Positions 7,889 through 15,900 of a stretch of DNA of 44,987 nucleotides are shown piece after piece. Numbering within the stretch: the first letter of the stretch is position 1; each line of letters opens with the position of its first letter. The stretch comes from an uncultured Saprospiraceae bacterium (GTDB lineage: Bacteria > Bacteroidota > Bacteroidia > Chitinophagales > Saprospiraceae). The stretch spans positions 1-44,987 of the forward strand of contig CALLLR010000067.1 of the NCBI GenBank assembly GCA_938008185.1. Direction: 5' to 3'. Made by a program: the position numbers and the translations under genes. Under the pieces are notes generated by a model. That model did no database searches and was not told the DNA's origin. It saw nothing but the letters and a program-made list of their open reading frames with translations.

Positions 7889-7996
7889 AGTTTGTTAGTT
7901 TCGTTTTTTATCTTAAAAATAAATTCCTGCTCTCTATGAAAACTGTAAATGCAAAGTCTGCTGGTAAAGATAAAATTATACTTCTAAAATTTGCAC

Positions 7997-8004
7997 TAAA
8001 TTTG
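7997..8004 (+). promoter_or_regulatory. Possible -7 box (TAAATTTG) for the divergent esterase gene
   Basis: TAAATTTG fits TAnnTTTG, 49 nt upstream of the ATG at 8054. There is no convincing -33 TTG at the usual distance. The whole divergent gap (7889-8053) would have to serve both esterase genes. Confidence 0.3.
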
Positions 8005-8053
8005 CGGGCGAATTATATATTTTTAAAAAAAACTGATTGAAAGGATCATACGC

Positions 8054-8926
8054 ATGAATTTTATTTCTATAATAATAAAATATATCCTGAGCTGGTTTAA
8101 CGAAACTCCAGATACGACAACGGCTCCGCCTCCAGTACCTGATGAGATCACCATTCTTACCAAAAATATTCATTCCGAATATTTGGATCGAGAAGTGGTC
8201 GTTGAATTGTATCTACCTCCCGGATTCGAAACGACGTCCAAAAGCTATCCCGTTTTATTTTTCCACGATGGGCAGGATTTGGAAAGGATGAATTTTACGG
8301 ATCAACTTAAAACCGCTTATCAAAAAAAATACCTCCCTTTTCACATCGTCGCTGGCGTCGTCGCCGGAGATCGAATGCAGGAGTATGGAACTGGAGTAAT
8401 TGAAGACTACGCAGGCCGGGGTAATCGCTCCGTCCAGCACAACGACTTTATACTCAAAGAATTATTACCATTATTACAACGGGATTATCGGGCGGCAGAA
8501 GGTAACTTTAAGCATAGTGTGGCTGGTTTTTCGCTGGGCGGTTTAGCCGCAATTTACCTGGCGTGGAAACATCCTGCCCATTTTCGGTGTGTTGGTATAT
8601 TTTCCGGCTCGCTCTGGTGGCGATCCATGCCTTATGATGAACATTATCCGGATGCCAATCTAATCATGCACCGGTTGGTAGACACGAGTACCAAAAGATC
8701 TGATTTAAGATTATGGTTTCAAGCTGGTACTAATGACGAGACTTCTGATCGTAATAAAAATGGAGTAATTGACGCAATTGACGATACGTTATTTTTAATC
8801 AAAATATTGAAAAATCTGGGATACACGGATGAGGAAGTTACTTATTTGGAGATTTCAGAAGGTAGACACGAGCCAGCTACCTGGGCAGTGGCAATGCCTG
8901 ATTTTTTACGCTGGGTAGGTAAATAA
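8054..8926 (+). CDS. Esterase D/enterochelin esterase-like alpha/beta hydrolase
   Basis: A 290-residue hydrolase of the esterase D family. YPVLFFHDGQDLERMNF (about 65-81) is the family's early strand and oxyanion region. SVAGFSLGGLAAIYLAWKHP holds the nucleophile Ser160 in GFSLGG, WFQAGTNDETSDRN supplies Asp228, and ISEGRHEPATWAVAMPDFL supplies His272. The N-terminus (MNFISIIIKYILSWFNE) is mildly hydrophobic but lacks a clear cleavage site, and a proline/threonine-rich linker follows (about 18-30), so it may be loosely membrane-attached. It is transcribed away from the four-gene ligase/amidotransferase/esterase cluster across a 165-bp gap. Two unrelated-looking esterases at one divergent promoter suggest a shared substrate class. 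The physiological ester is unknown. Confidence 0.8.
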   Translation: MNFISIIIKYILSWFNETPDTTTAPPPVPDEITILTKNIHSEYLDREVVVELYLPPGFETTSKSYPVLFFHDGQDLERMNFTDQLKTAYQKKYLPFHIVAGVVAGDRMQEYGTGVIEDYAGRGNRSVQHNDFILKELLPLLQRDYRAAEGNFKHSVAGFSLGGLAAIYLAWKHPAHFRCVGIFSGSLWWRSMPYDEHYPDANLIMHRLVDTSTKRSDLRLWFQAGTNDETSDRNKNGVIDAIDDTLFLIKILKNLGYTDEEVTYLEISEGRHEPATWAVAMPDFLRWVGK

Positions 8927-8957
8927 ACGGTTAGGTATTTAGGTTCCGTGGCATTAG

Positions 8958-9069
8958 GAACAGTCCTCTAAGGTGTGTCAGCGCAAAAGCTTTCCTTTAG
9001 GCCTGCCTCCTGAATCAGGGGGGAACACAAGGTGCGGGATGCCAAATGACATACTTGATCGTACAGTCC
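8958..9069. repeat. REP/MITE-like dispersed element, copy 1
   Basis: This element of about 112 bp lies between two convergent genes. It shares ACAGTCCTCTAA, GTGTGTCA, AAGCTTTCCTTTAG, ACAAGGTGC and ATGCCAAATGACA..ACTTG.TCGTACA, in that order, with 20268-20369. GTGTGTCA and the later TGACATAC act as imperfect inverted arms. Copy 1 has an extra segment (about 9001-9024) containing the near-palindrome CCTGAATCAGG, and lacks about 9 bp found near the left end of copy 2. No reading frame is present. Confidence 0.7.
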
Positions 9070-9087
9070 AAAACTCTGTCTTTTTTA

Positions 9088-9921
9088 TTACCGATAAACA
9101 ACCAGACAAGTATCCCCTTTTTCTGAAGGTTGATCAGCATTAGACTTAAGGGTAATAGTGAAATCATCCGCATTGGCAACAAAATCAATTGGAATCAATC
9201 TATTTTTTTTTCGTCCCTGATTGATCTTTCCCATATCTACGTTACGTTGACCAACTGCTGCCCATAACTGATAATGGTGATCTTTGGGCGCTTCAGGAAG
9301 GCTTACTGGATCAAGTACGGTACGTTTCTCTTTTGGATTATAATAAACAATGACTTCAGCTTCTGGCATGACGCCTACTCCTTTCATGTTCATCTTTCTG
9401 GTCGTTTCGTCTTTGAGAAAAGAATTATCCGGCGTGGTTATCTTCGTTTGCGAGACCATCATTTGGTATTCTTTTTTCAGTGCCAAAAGCTCCCGTTGAA
9501 CTTCCGTCAGGGCAGCTGTTTCGCTGGCTTGTTTTTGGTAGAAATAGATGGACAATCCCGCAAAGAAAATAATCGAAATACTGGCTAGTCCCGTGAGCAG
9601 CCGGGTATGGTTTTGCATCTCGGCGAGTTGCTCTTTTTGTTGTGGCTGACCAAATTTCGTTTCTACGGAGAGACAATGCTTTCGGGCCTTATCGGACAAT
9701 TCATTACACTCAACAGCTGATAAGTTACTCTTTTTTGGGGAAGAAATATCGTGAAGTCCCGTATAATGTTCCATACAAGAACGCAGGCGCTGTACCTTCT
9801 CATTTACCTCCGGAAAGGCAACCATATAGACCTCTATCTCAGCAGATTCTTCGTCAGAAACCAACCCTAAAACGTATTGTTCCAGAATACCCGATTGCAA
9901 TATTTTTTCTGAGTCCATCAT
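9088..9921 (-). CDS. Anti-sigma factor, RskA-like
   Basis: This is a single-pass membrane protein of 277 residues from the ATG at 9921. The cytoplasmic N-terminus (ILEQYVLGLVSDEESAEIEVYMVAFPEVNEKVQRLR) is the zinc-less anti-sigma start found in RskA-like proteins. One membrane helix follows at about residues 105-123 (LLTGLASISIIFFAGLSIYF), then a short coiled coil (ETAALTEVQRELLALKKEY), and a beta-rich periplasmic RskA C-terminal domain (EVIVYYNPKEKRTVLDPVSL, then HHYQLWAAVGQRNVDMGKI). Such proteins hold an ECF sigma factor at the membrane. No sigma gene is present within this window, whereas most rskA-type genes are next to one, so the partner must be elsewhere. The gene diverges from the YbjN-like gene at 10090. 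Confidence 0.8.
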   Translation of the reverse strand: MMDSEKILQSGILEQYVLGLVSDEESAEIEVYMVAFPEVNEKVQRLRSCMEHYTGLHDISSPKKSNLSAVECNELSDKARKHCLSVETKFGQPQQKEQLAEMQNHTRLLTGLASISIIFFAGLSIYFYQKQASETAALTEVQRELLALKKEYQMMVSQTKITTPDNSFLKDETTRKMNMKGVGVMPEAEVIVYYNPKEKRTVLDPVSLPEAPKDHHYQLWAAVGQRNVDMGKINQGRKKNRLIPIDFVANADDFTITLKSNADQPSEKGDTCLVVYR

Positions 9922-10089
9922 AATTCGCAAATAGTTGCTATATCTTAAAACAGAGCGGTTCGGATAATTGTTTTAAAAATAGGACAATAATTAATAAGAT
10001 ACACAGAAATGCTAAAATTGACATAAGTACGTTAATAAAGTAAAATGACTAAACATATTCAACCCTTATTCTTTACCAAAAGCTATTCC

Positions 10090-10644
10090 ATGAAATTAAT
10101 ATTCCCCTTAATCATCCACATTTTCGCCCTGTTTTCCCCACTTTACGGTCAGGAGGCACCCACGGTACAACAAGGGATGAACAACCAGATTATGGAACGT
10201 ATTTTAAAGGAGAAAGTTGAATTTCTGGAAGGTACTCCTGGCAACTGGCAGATGATTTACCAGGAACGACTGGTCTTTATTTTGACGGATGAACTAAATA
10301 ATCGGATGCGTATTTTCACACCTTTTTTAGAAATTGATTCGTTAAAAACCGGAGAAGCAGATAAATTACTGGAAGCCAACTTTCACTCTGCCCTCGACGC
10401 CAAATACTGTTTTTTCAAAGAGTTGGTCATGAGCGTTTATACCCATCCGCTACGCGAACTCACCCGGCCTCAGTTTGAAGATGCCCTTTTGCAAGTAGTG
10501 ACGCTGGCGGATAATTTTCGGGGGAGTTTCTCCAGTACAGATTTGCTATTTTCACCAAGCTTACAAGAAACGGAGTCTTCTTCGGAAAAAGAGTTGGAGA
10601 AGGAAAGACGGTTGAATAAAAAACCGGGAAAGGGGAAGAGTTGA
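10090..10644 (+). CDS. Secreted YbjN/T3S-chaperone-fold-like protein
   Basis: The protein has 184 residues. I prefer the ATG at 10090 over the upstream in-frame one at 10045, because it opens directly on a signal peptide (MKLIFPLIIHIFALFSPLYG followed by Gln). The body has the pattern of YbjN-like proteins, which share the type III secretion chaperone fold: EFLEGTPGNWQMIYQERL, FILTDELNNRMRIFTPFLEI, LLEANFHSALDAKYCFF, SVYTHPLRELTRPQFEDALL and QVVTLADNF. In that fold a small alpha/beta domain binds peptides, and here it would do so outside the cytoplasm. The C-terminus is a charged low-complexity tail (SSSEKELEKERRLNKKPGKG). The family call comes from recognising this motif order and is moderate. 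The specific client is unknown. Confidence 0.6.
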   Translation: MKLIFPLIIHIFALFSPLYGQEAPTVQQGMNNQIMERILKEKVEFLEGTPGNWQMIYQERLVFILTDELNNRMRIFTPFLEIDSLKTGEADKLLEANFHSALDAKYCFFKELVMSVYTHPLRELTRPQFEDALLQVVTLADNFRGSFSSTDLLFSPSLQETESSSEKELEKERRLNKKPGKGKS

Positions 10645-10654
10645 TGTGCGGATC

Positions 10655-10776
10655 AGTTAATCAGTGCCCGCGATCGCGGAAAAAAACTGATTAACTAAGC
10701 ACTAGTAAACCGATTAACCAAATCCATAAGAGAAAAACACTAATTAACTGATCACCGATTAACTGATTAACCCACC
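10655..10776. repeat. GTTAATCA-type inverted repeat (family B) with a nested CCGCGATCGCGG palindrome
   Basis: AGTTAATCAGT (10655-10665) and its exact reverse complement ACTGATTAACT (10686-10696) enclose the perfect 12-bp palindrome CCGCGATCGCGG (10668-10679). Further degenerate copies (CCGATTAACC, CTAATTAACTGATCACCGAT, TTAACTGATTAACCC) continue to the stop codon of the PLP-enzyme gene. It fills the whole gap between two convergent genes and may serve as a shared terminator, although no T-run follows the stems. Confidence 0.7.
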
Positions 10777-10781
10777 ACCAC

Positions 10782-11927
10782 CTAAATCACCTCAAACGCC
10801 TGCTCCAGATCGTTAATCAAATCCTCCACATTTTCGATCCCAATACTGAGACGAATCAGAGAATCTGTCAGACCTACTTTCATTCTTTCCTTTTTAGGAA
10901 TAGAAGCGTGGGTCATCGTAGCCGGGTGCCCAATGAGCGATTCGATACCACCAAGAGATTCTGCCAGCGCAAATAAGTGTGTATTCTTAAGCACCTTGGT
11001 AGCGGTCTTAAAATCATCTTTTATAAAATCAAAAGAAACCATCGCACCGTAATTACGCATCTGTGCAGTAGCAATATCATGGTTGGGATGATTTTTAAAA
11101 CCAGGATAATATACCTTTCCAACTTTTGGATGTTTGCTGAGATATTTGGCAATGCGCCTGGCATTGCGACAGGCCTGCTCCATGCGAACGTGTAAAGTTT
11201 TGATTCCTCGTAATGTCAAAAAACAATCTTGTGGTCCCGGTACCGCACCTACCGCATTTTGAATAAAATATAACTGATCTGCTAACTTTTTAGTTTTTAC
11301 TACAACCGCTCCCAGGATCACATCCGAGTGACCACCAATATATTTAGTCGCAGAATGCAGGACCATATCCGCACCGAGATCTAATGGATTTTGTAAATAA
11401 GGAGAAGCAAAAGTATTATCTACGCAGACCATCACTTTTTTCTTTTTGGCAATCTGGCAGATTTTTTTGATGTCCACAATACTGAGCATGGGATTAGTTG
11501 GTGTTTCTACCCAAATCAATTTTGTATTTTTGGTAATCTGCTTTTCAATCGCCGACGCATCCTGCATATTTACAAATTTCCCCTTGAGTCCAAAGGGTTC
11601 ATAAATCTTGGTGATCAGGCGATAAGAACCACCATACAAATCGTTGGTAGATAAAATCTCGTCGCCCGGCTTGAGCAATTTCATAACCGCATCCATCGCT
11701 GCCATTCCACTGGAAAAACAAATACCATACTTACCGTTTTCAAGTGCCGCCAGATTTTTTTCCAGCACCGTGCGGGTAGGATTTTTGGTCCGCGCGTACT
11801 CATAGCCTTTATGGTCGCCCGGTGCGTTCTGTACATAAGTAGAGGTCTGATAAATAGGCGTCATGATCGCTCCCGTACTTGGATCAGGTTCGATACCAGC
11901 GTGGATGGCTTTTGTTCCGAATTTCAT
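10782..11927 (-). CDS. Cystathionine gamma-synthase/lyase-family PLP enzyme
   Basis: This 381-residue protein belongs to the transsulfuration (Cys/Met metabolism) PLP family of fold type I. Signposts are FGTKAIHAGIEPDPSTGAI, PIYQTSTYVQ, YEYARTKNPTRTVLEKNLA, FSSGMAAMDAV, NDLYGGSYRL, ETPTNPML, VDNTFASPYLQNPLDLGAD, and the PLP-binding Lys195 in HSATKYIGGHSDV. The C-terminal SLGGIESLIGHPATMTHASI and RLSIGIENVEDLI complete the fold. Length and motifs fit cystathionine gamma-synthase, cystathionine gamma-lyase and methionine gamma-lyase alike. I cannot separate these by eye, so no symbol is given. The cytoplasmic reaction is either condensation of cysteine with an activated homoserine, or cleavage of cystathionine. 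It stands alone, convergent with the YbjN-like gene. Confidence 0.9.
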   Translation of the reverse strand: MKFGTKAIHAGIEPDPSTGAIMTPIYQTSTYVQNAPGDHKGYEYARTKNPTRTVLEKNLAALENGKYGICFSSGMAAMDAVMKLLKPGDEILSTNDLYGGSYRLITKIYEPFGLKGKFVNMQDASAIEKQITKNTKLIWVETPTNPMLSIVDIKKICQIAKKKKVMVCVDNTFASPYLQNPLDLGADMVLHSATKYIGGHSDVILGAVVVKTKKLADQLYFIQNAVGAVPGPQDCFLTLRGIKTLHVRMEQACRNARRIAKYLSKHPKVGKVYYPGFKNHPNHDIATAQMRNYGAMVSFDFIKDDFKTATKVLKNTHLFALAESLGGIESLIGHPATMTHASIPKKERMKVGLTDSLIRLSIGIENVEDLINDLEQAFEVI

Positions 11928-11989
11928 TTTATTTGATTATAATAATTTATGGAAGTTGTTCAGTGAAAATATTCAGTAAAAGAAAAACA

Positions 11990-11997
11990 CAAATATA
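11990..11997 (-). promoter_or_regulatory. Possible -7 box (TATATTTG) for the PLP-enzyme gene
   Basis: On the minus strand TATATTTG fits TAnnTTTG, 62 nt upstream of the ATG at 11927. The spacing to a -33 TTG is not convincing. Confidence 0.3.
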
Positions 11998-12130
11998 GAA
12001 GATAATAATGATAGTATTAGTGGATAAAAATTTTAATTACGCCTGCCAGAATCACAATTAAAGGGATTAGAAAATACCGGCTACCAATATTCTGTTACGG
12101 GGACACTTTATATCATAAAATTGGGTTACT

Positions 12131-12847
12131 TTGAATATAAAATTGACACCTGCATCCTTTCATATTCTTTACGAAGACGCTGAATTCATTGCCATTCATA
12201 AACCATCTGGTATTCTGGTACACCGTACACGGATCAGTGAAGACACCATTTTTGTTTTACAATTATTGAGAAATCAGGTCGGGTACCATCTTTTTCCGGT
12301 GCATCGCCTGGATCGGATGACCTCGGGCGTTTTGATTTTTGGAAAAACAAAAGAAGCCGCCGGTAGCTTGTCTGAACTATTTCGGGAGCACCAAATTGAA
12401 AAAACCTATCTGGCCGTCGTACGCGGTCATTTACCGGCAACGGGGACCATTGATTATGCACTCGCTCGTTCACCCGACCACCAAAAACAGCCAGCTCTCA
12501 CCGATTATCAGACGCTCGACCAAACGGAAATCCCCCACGCCATCAGTCGCTACCCTACTTCACGCTATTCGTTGGTGAAAGTTATCCCAAAGACCGGACG
12601 CTTTCACCAGATCAGAAAACATTTTGCACACCTGCGACATCCCGTGATTGGCGATCGGCCTCACGGTGATTGCAAGCACAACAAATATTTGCGGGAAAAA
12701 TTAGGGATCAGCACCATGTTGCTACACGCTCAGTCTTTTTCTTTCATTCATCCTCATACCCAAAAAAGGATATTTATTCGGTCAAATCCAGATAATCACT
12801 TCGTAAAAGCCTTAAACATCTTAAATCTTGGTTTTAAAAATAAATGA
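12131..12847 (+). CDS. truC: tRNA pseudouridine synthase TruC-like (RluA family)
   Basis: A 238-residue RluA-family pseudouridine synthase without an S4 domain, the architecture of TruC, which makes pseudouridine at position 65 of certain tRNAs. The protein opens directly on FHILYEDAEFIAIHKPSGIL and VHRTRISEDTIFVLQLLRNQ. The catalytic motif is HRLDRMTSGVLIFGKT with Asp61, followed by REHQIEKTYLAVVRGHLP and the conserved RFHQIRKHFAHLRHPVIGD. The lineup over the first 100 residues is closer to TruC than to RluC/RluD. No ATG lies near the expected start; the frame begins at a TTG at 12131, with a second TTG at 12143, so translation probably starts at one of these. A hairpin lies about 90 bp after the stop. 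Confidence 0.85.
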   Translation: MNIKLTPASFHILYEDAEFIAIHKPSGILVHRTRISEDTIFVLQLLRNQVGYHLFPVHRLDRMTSGVLIFGKTKEAAGSLSELFREHQIEKTYLAVVRGHLPATGTIDYALARSPDHQKQPALTDYQTLDQTEIPHAISRYPTSRYSLVKVIPKTGRFHQIRKHFAHLRHPVIGDRPHGDCKHNKYLREKLGISTMLLHAQSFSFIHPHTQKRIFIRSNPDNHFVKALNILNLGFKNK

Positions 12848-12875
12848 TTAGAGGGCATCTTTTTAAAATTTATTT

Positions 12876-12883
12876 TATCTTTG
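12876..12883 (+). promoter_or_regulatory. TATCTTTG -7 box upstream of the large T9SS protein gene
   Basis: TATCTTTG fits the Bacteroidota -7 consensus and implies a leader of about 100 nt before the ATG at 12990. The leader contains a perfect hairpin at 12940-12958. A -33 TTG is not seen at the right spacing. Confidence 0.4.
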
Positions 12884-12939
12884 TATGGAATCTAAGGCCC
12901 TTCTTTCAGTTCTTTTCTTTTAGAATTTTTGTATATTAT

Positions 12940-12958
12940 GGTAAACACCCCGTTTACC
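12940..12958 (+). other. Hairpin in the gap between truC and the T9SS protein gene
   Basis: GGTAAAC pairs perfectly with GTTTACC across a 5-nt loop (ACCCC). A T-run begins only 8-9 nt after the stem, so this is a poor match to a terminator of truC. It may equally be a 5' leader structure of the gene at 12990. Confidence 0.4.
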
Positions 12959-12989
12959 CGCTTACTTTTTTACCACCAAATTTATAATC

Positions 12990-15900
12990 ATGATTTTCAG
13001 AAATTTAAATTATCAGACATTTACGGGTCTAATTATGCTGATTTTTCTAGCATTCAGCAATTCCCTTTCCGCCCAATTTATTAACTACCAGGGGCATTCG
13101 ACCACCAGAGGCTTAACCAACGCGCCAGATCAAACCATTTGGGTCAATGCTGGCAATGGTCTTTTACACTATGATCTGAATGGAAACCTCATCGAAGTAA
13201 TCAGCCGGACTGCTACCGGAGACCTAACCACTCCGATCAGTACTGGTCTTGAAGTAATAATTGCTCCCAATGGGGATATCTGGACGGCGAGTGGTTATGG
13301 ACCTATTCAACGTTATGACGGTAACACCTGGACCATTTTTAATAGTTTAAACACACCCGGAATTTTTACAAATTCAGTGGAACTCCTCGAAGCTGGACCA
13401 GACGGTAAAATCTACGCCGTTACCTACTCAGATATTTCGGTCTACGATGACGGCGAGTGGCAAACCTATAACCTTGGTGTCTTCTCAAATGGTATGAACG
13501 CTACTGCCATGAGCCCATCTGGTGACTTGACCCTTGCTCTTGGTCGTGGACTGGCTACCTGGACGGCAGAATTTGGAATTCAATTTATCGTTGGAGGTCC
13601 AACCAGTAGTACCGCTATTTATGACCTCCAATATTTAGAAAATGGAGATTTGTATTACTCGACTTCGAACGGAAGTATTTATCGTATTGCAGCAGGTAGT
13701 ACTACTTCTACTTTAATTGCACAAACAATCGTTAGCTTTCCACGTATTGCCGTAGAAACTGATGGAACTATTTGGATTGGAACATTTGCGCAAGGCGGAA
13801 ATATCGTACAGCGTTGGAACGGAAATAGCTGGATCACCTACACACCAAATAATAGTACGGTTACCACTAGTGCGATTTATGATATTATGGTTGATGCGAA
13901 TGATAACCTCTACTTAAGTCAAGGAGGTTTCACCTCTAAAGAAGGTTTACAACGTTTTGATGGCAATAACTGGGAAGTAAAATACGCAGGATTTGTGGCA
14001 AACGGAAACAGTAGTTTAGAACAGGATTTTGATGCGGGTGGTAATCTTTACACCATCGGCGGCAGTCAGGTAATCTCTAAACTAAATCTTGCTTCCGGAG
14101 CCATTAGCTATTTTCATCGTGCCAATAGCCCGATCGATGGGACCGTAAGACTGGTTTCTTTAACAGCTACGGATAACAACCAATTTTGGGTCGGAACCCA
14201 ACAAAATGGGATCTTTCATTATAATGGAAATAGCTGGACCAACTACACTACGGCCAATACCAATGGACAAATTCCTACGAATAATATCGAAGCCATTAAA
14301 TCAGCGCCCGACGGAACGATTTATGCTTTGGCCAGAGGTTTTTCTCCCACGACCAGATGGCTCGTTCGTTTTCAACCAAATACGCAAACCTGGAACAACT
14401 ACGCCGAAGTTACAGATTTACCCGAGGATGTCAATAACCTCTACGTGGATGCTAACGGTGTCGCCTGGGTTACCAGTTTTAACGGTTTAGCAAAATTAGA
14501 AAATAATACCATCACTATTTTTACCACGGATAACAGTGATCTGGAGGATAATTACACAGACTATATTACGGGTCGCCCCGACGGTAGTGAAATTTTCTTC
14601 CGTGGTCGATCCAATGGTTCTACTTCCCATTTCACCTTTGATGGCCAATCGATTGAACCATATGCCACCAATGTATTCAGCGGATTCAACGGCGGATTCA
14701 GCCCTCAGGGAGATTATTTTTACGGTGGCGATATTTTTAATGCTGGTGGCTTATATCGCAACGATGGAACAGATAACGAATTATTTACAAACGACGATAG
14801 CTTTATCGTTCGTGCCGGGGGCGGAGGCGTTTTGAGCGATCCCGTTAGCGGAATTTGGTACTTCAACGGAAATGGGGTCGTCAAATATACGGGCGACGAT
14901 AACAATCCACTGACCATCAATATAACCAGTACGAATATTACTTGTCACGACGCAAACGATGGTTCTGTCAGTATTTCCATTACCGGTGGAACTCCTCCTT
15001 ATCAAGTACTTTTTCAGGGGGAAATTTATACGGGAAATAATCTTACATTCAATAATTTGGGAATAACTATACCGACCAATATAACGGTCATCGATGCTAA
15101 TGAAGTGACCATCGGTGGTAGTGCCAGAATTTTTAATCCAGCACCTATTTCGCCAAATATATTTGTTTCGGGAAATACCATCACCACCAATGCAACCGGA
15201 GGAACATCCCCTTACACCTATCTTTGGAGCAACGGTTCTACCGGTCCGAATATTAATAATGCCACTCCAGGAAGTTATACCGTCACCATTACAGACACCA
15301 ATGGCTGTACTGCGATTGGAAGTGGCGCAGTAGATAGCAATCCCAACACGTATTGTGAAAGTAAAGGAGATCAACCGTGGCAAAACTGGATAAGTACGGT
15401 TTTCTTCGGTAACATTAATAATACTTCCGGCAAATCTAAATACAGTGATTTCACCGGTCAGGCATCAACGGCTTTGCGGACGGGCACTACGCAGGAAATT
15501 ACCCTGGTTAGTCAATGGAGTTATTTCACCTGGGATGTCTACTGGCGCGTATGGATCGATTATAATCAGAATGGTGTTTTTGAAAATTCGGAAATCGCCG
15601 CTCAAACCATCACCACGGCACCCGCGGCACCCGCGCCTCCAACGGCCGCTTTTGCCAACATTACCGTTCCTCAATCCGCAACCATCGGTGCGACGCGAAT
15701 GCGGGTATCCATGAAGCAAGGTGCTTATCCTAATGCGTGTGAGACTTTTGCAGTAGGAGAAGTAGAAGATTATACCGTAGTAATTGAAGAAGGAACAAAT
15801 GGACCAATTTGTCCGTTGACGGGAACGACCAGCAATTTTACTTGTGACGATAATGGTACCCCCAATAATCCCGGTGATGATTTATATTATTTTGATGCGA

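Noticed and set aside
12885-12923. Twelve-codon leader peptide (MESKALLSVLFF) after the TATCTTTG box
   Set aside because: Too short to judge; no attenuator-like pairing of alternative stems was found with the hairpin at 12940.
14781-15383. 200-residue minus-strand reading frame inside the large T9SS gene
   Set aside because: It is the mirror frame of a well-supported coding region with a clear domain structure; its own sequence resembles no protein.
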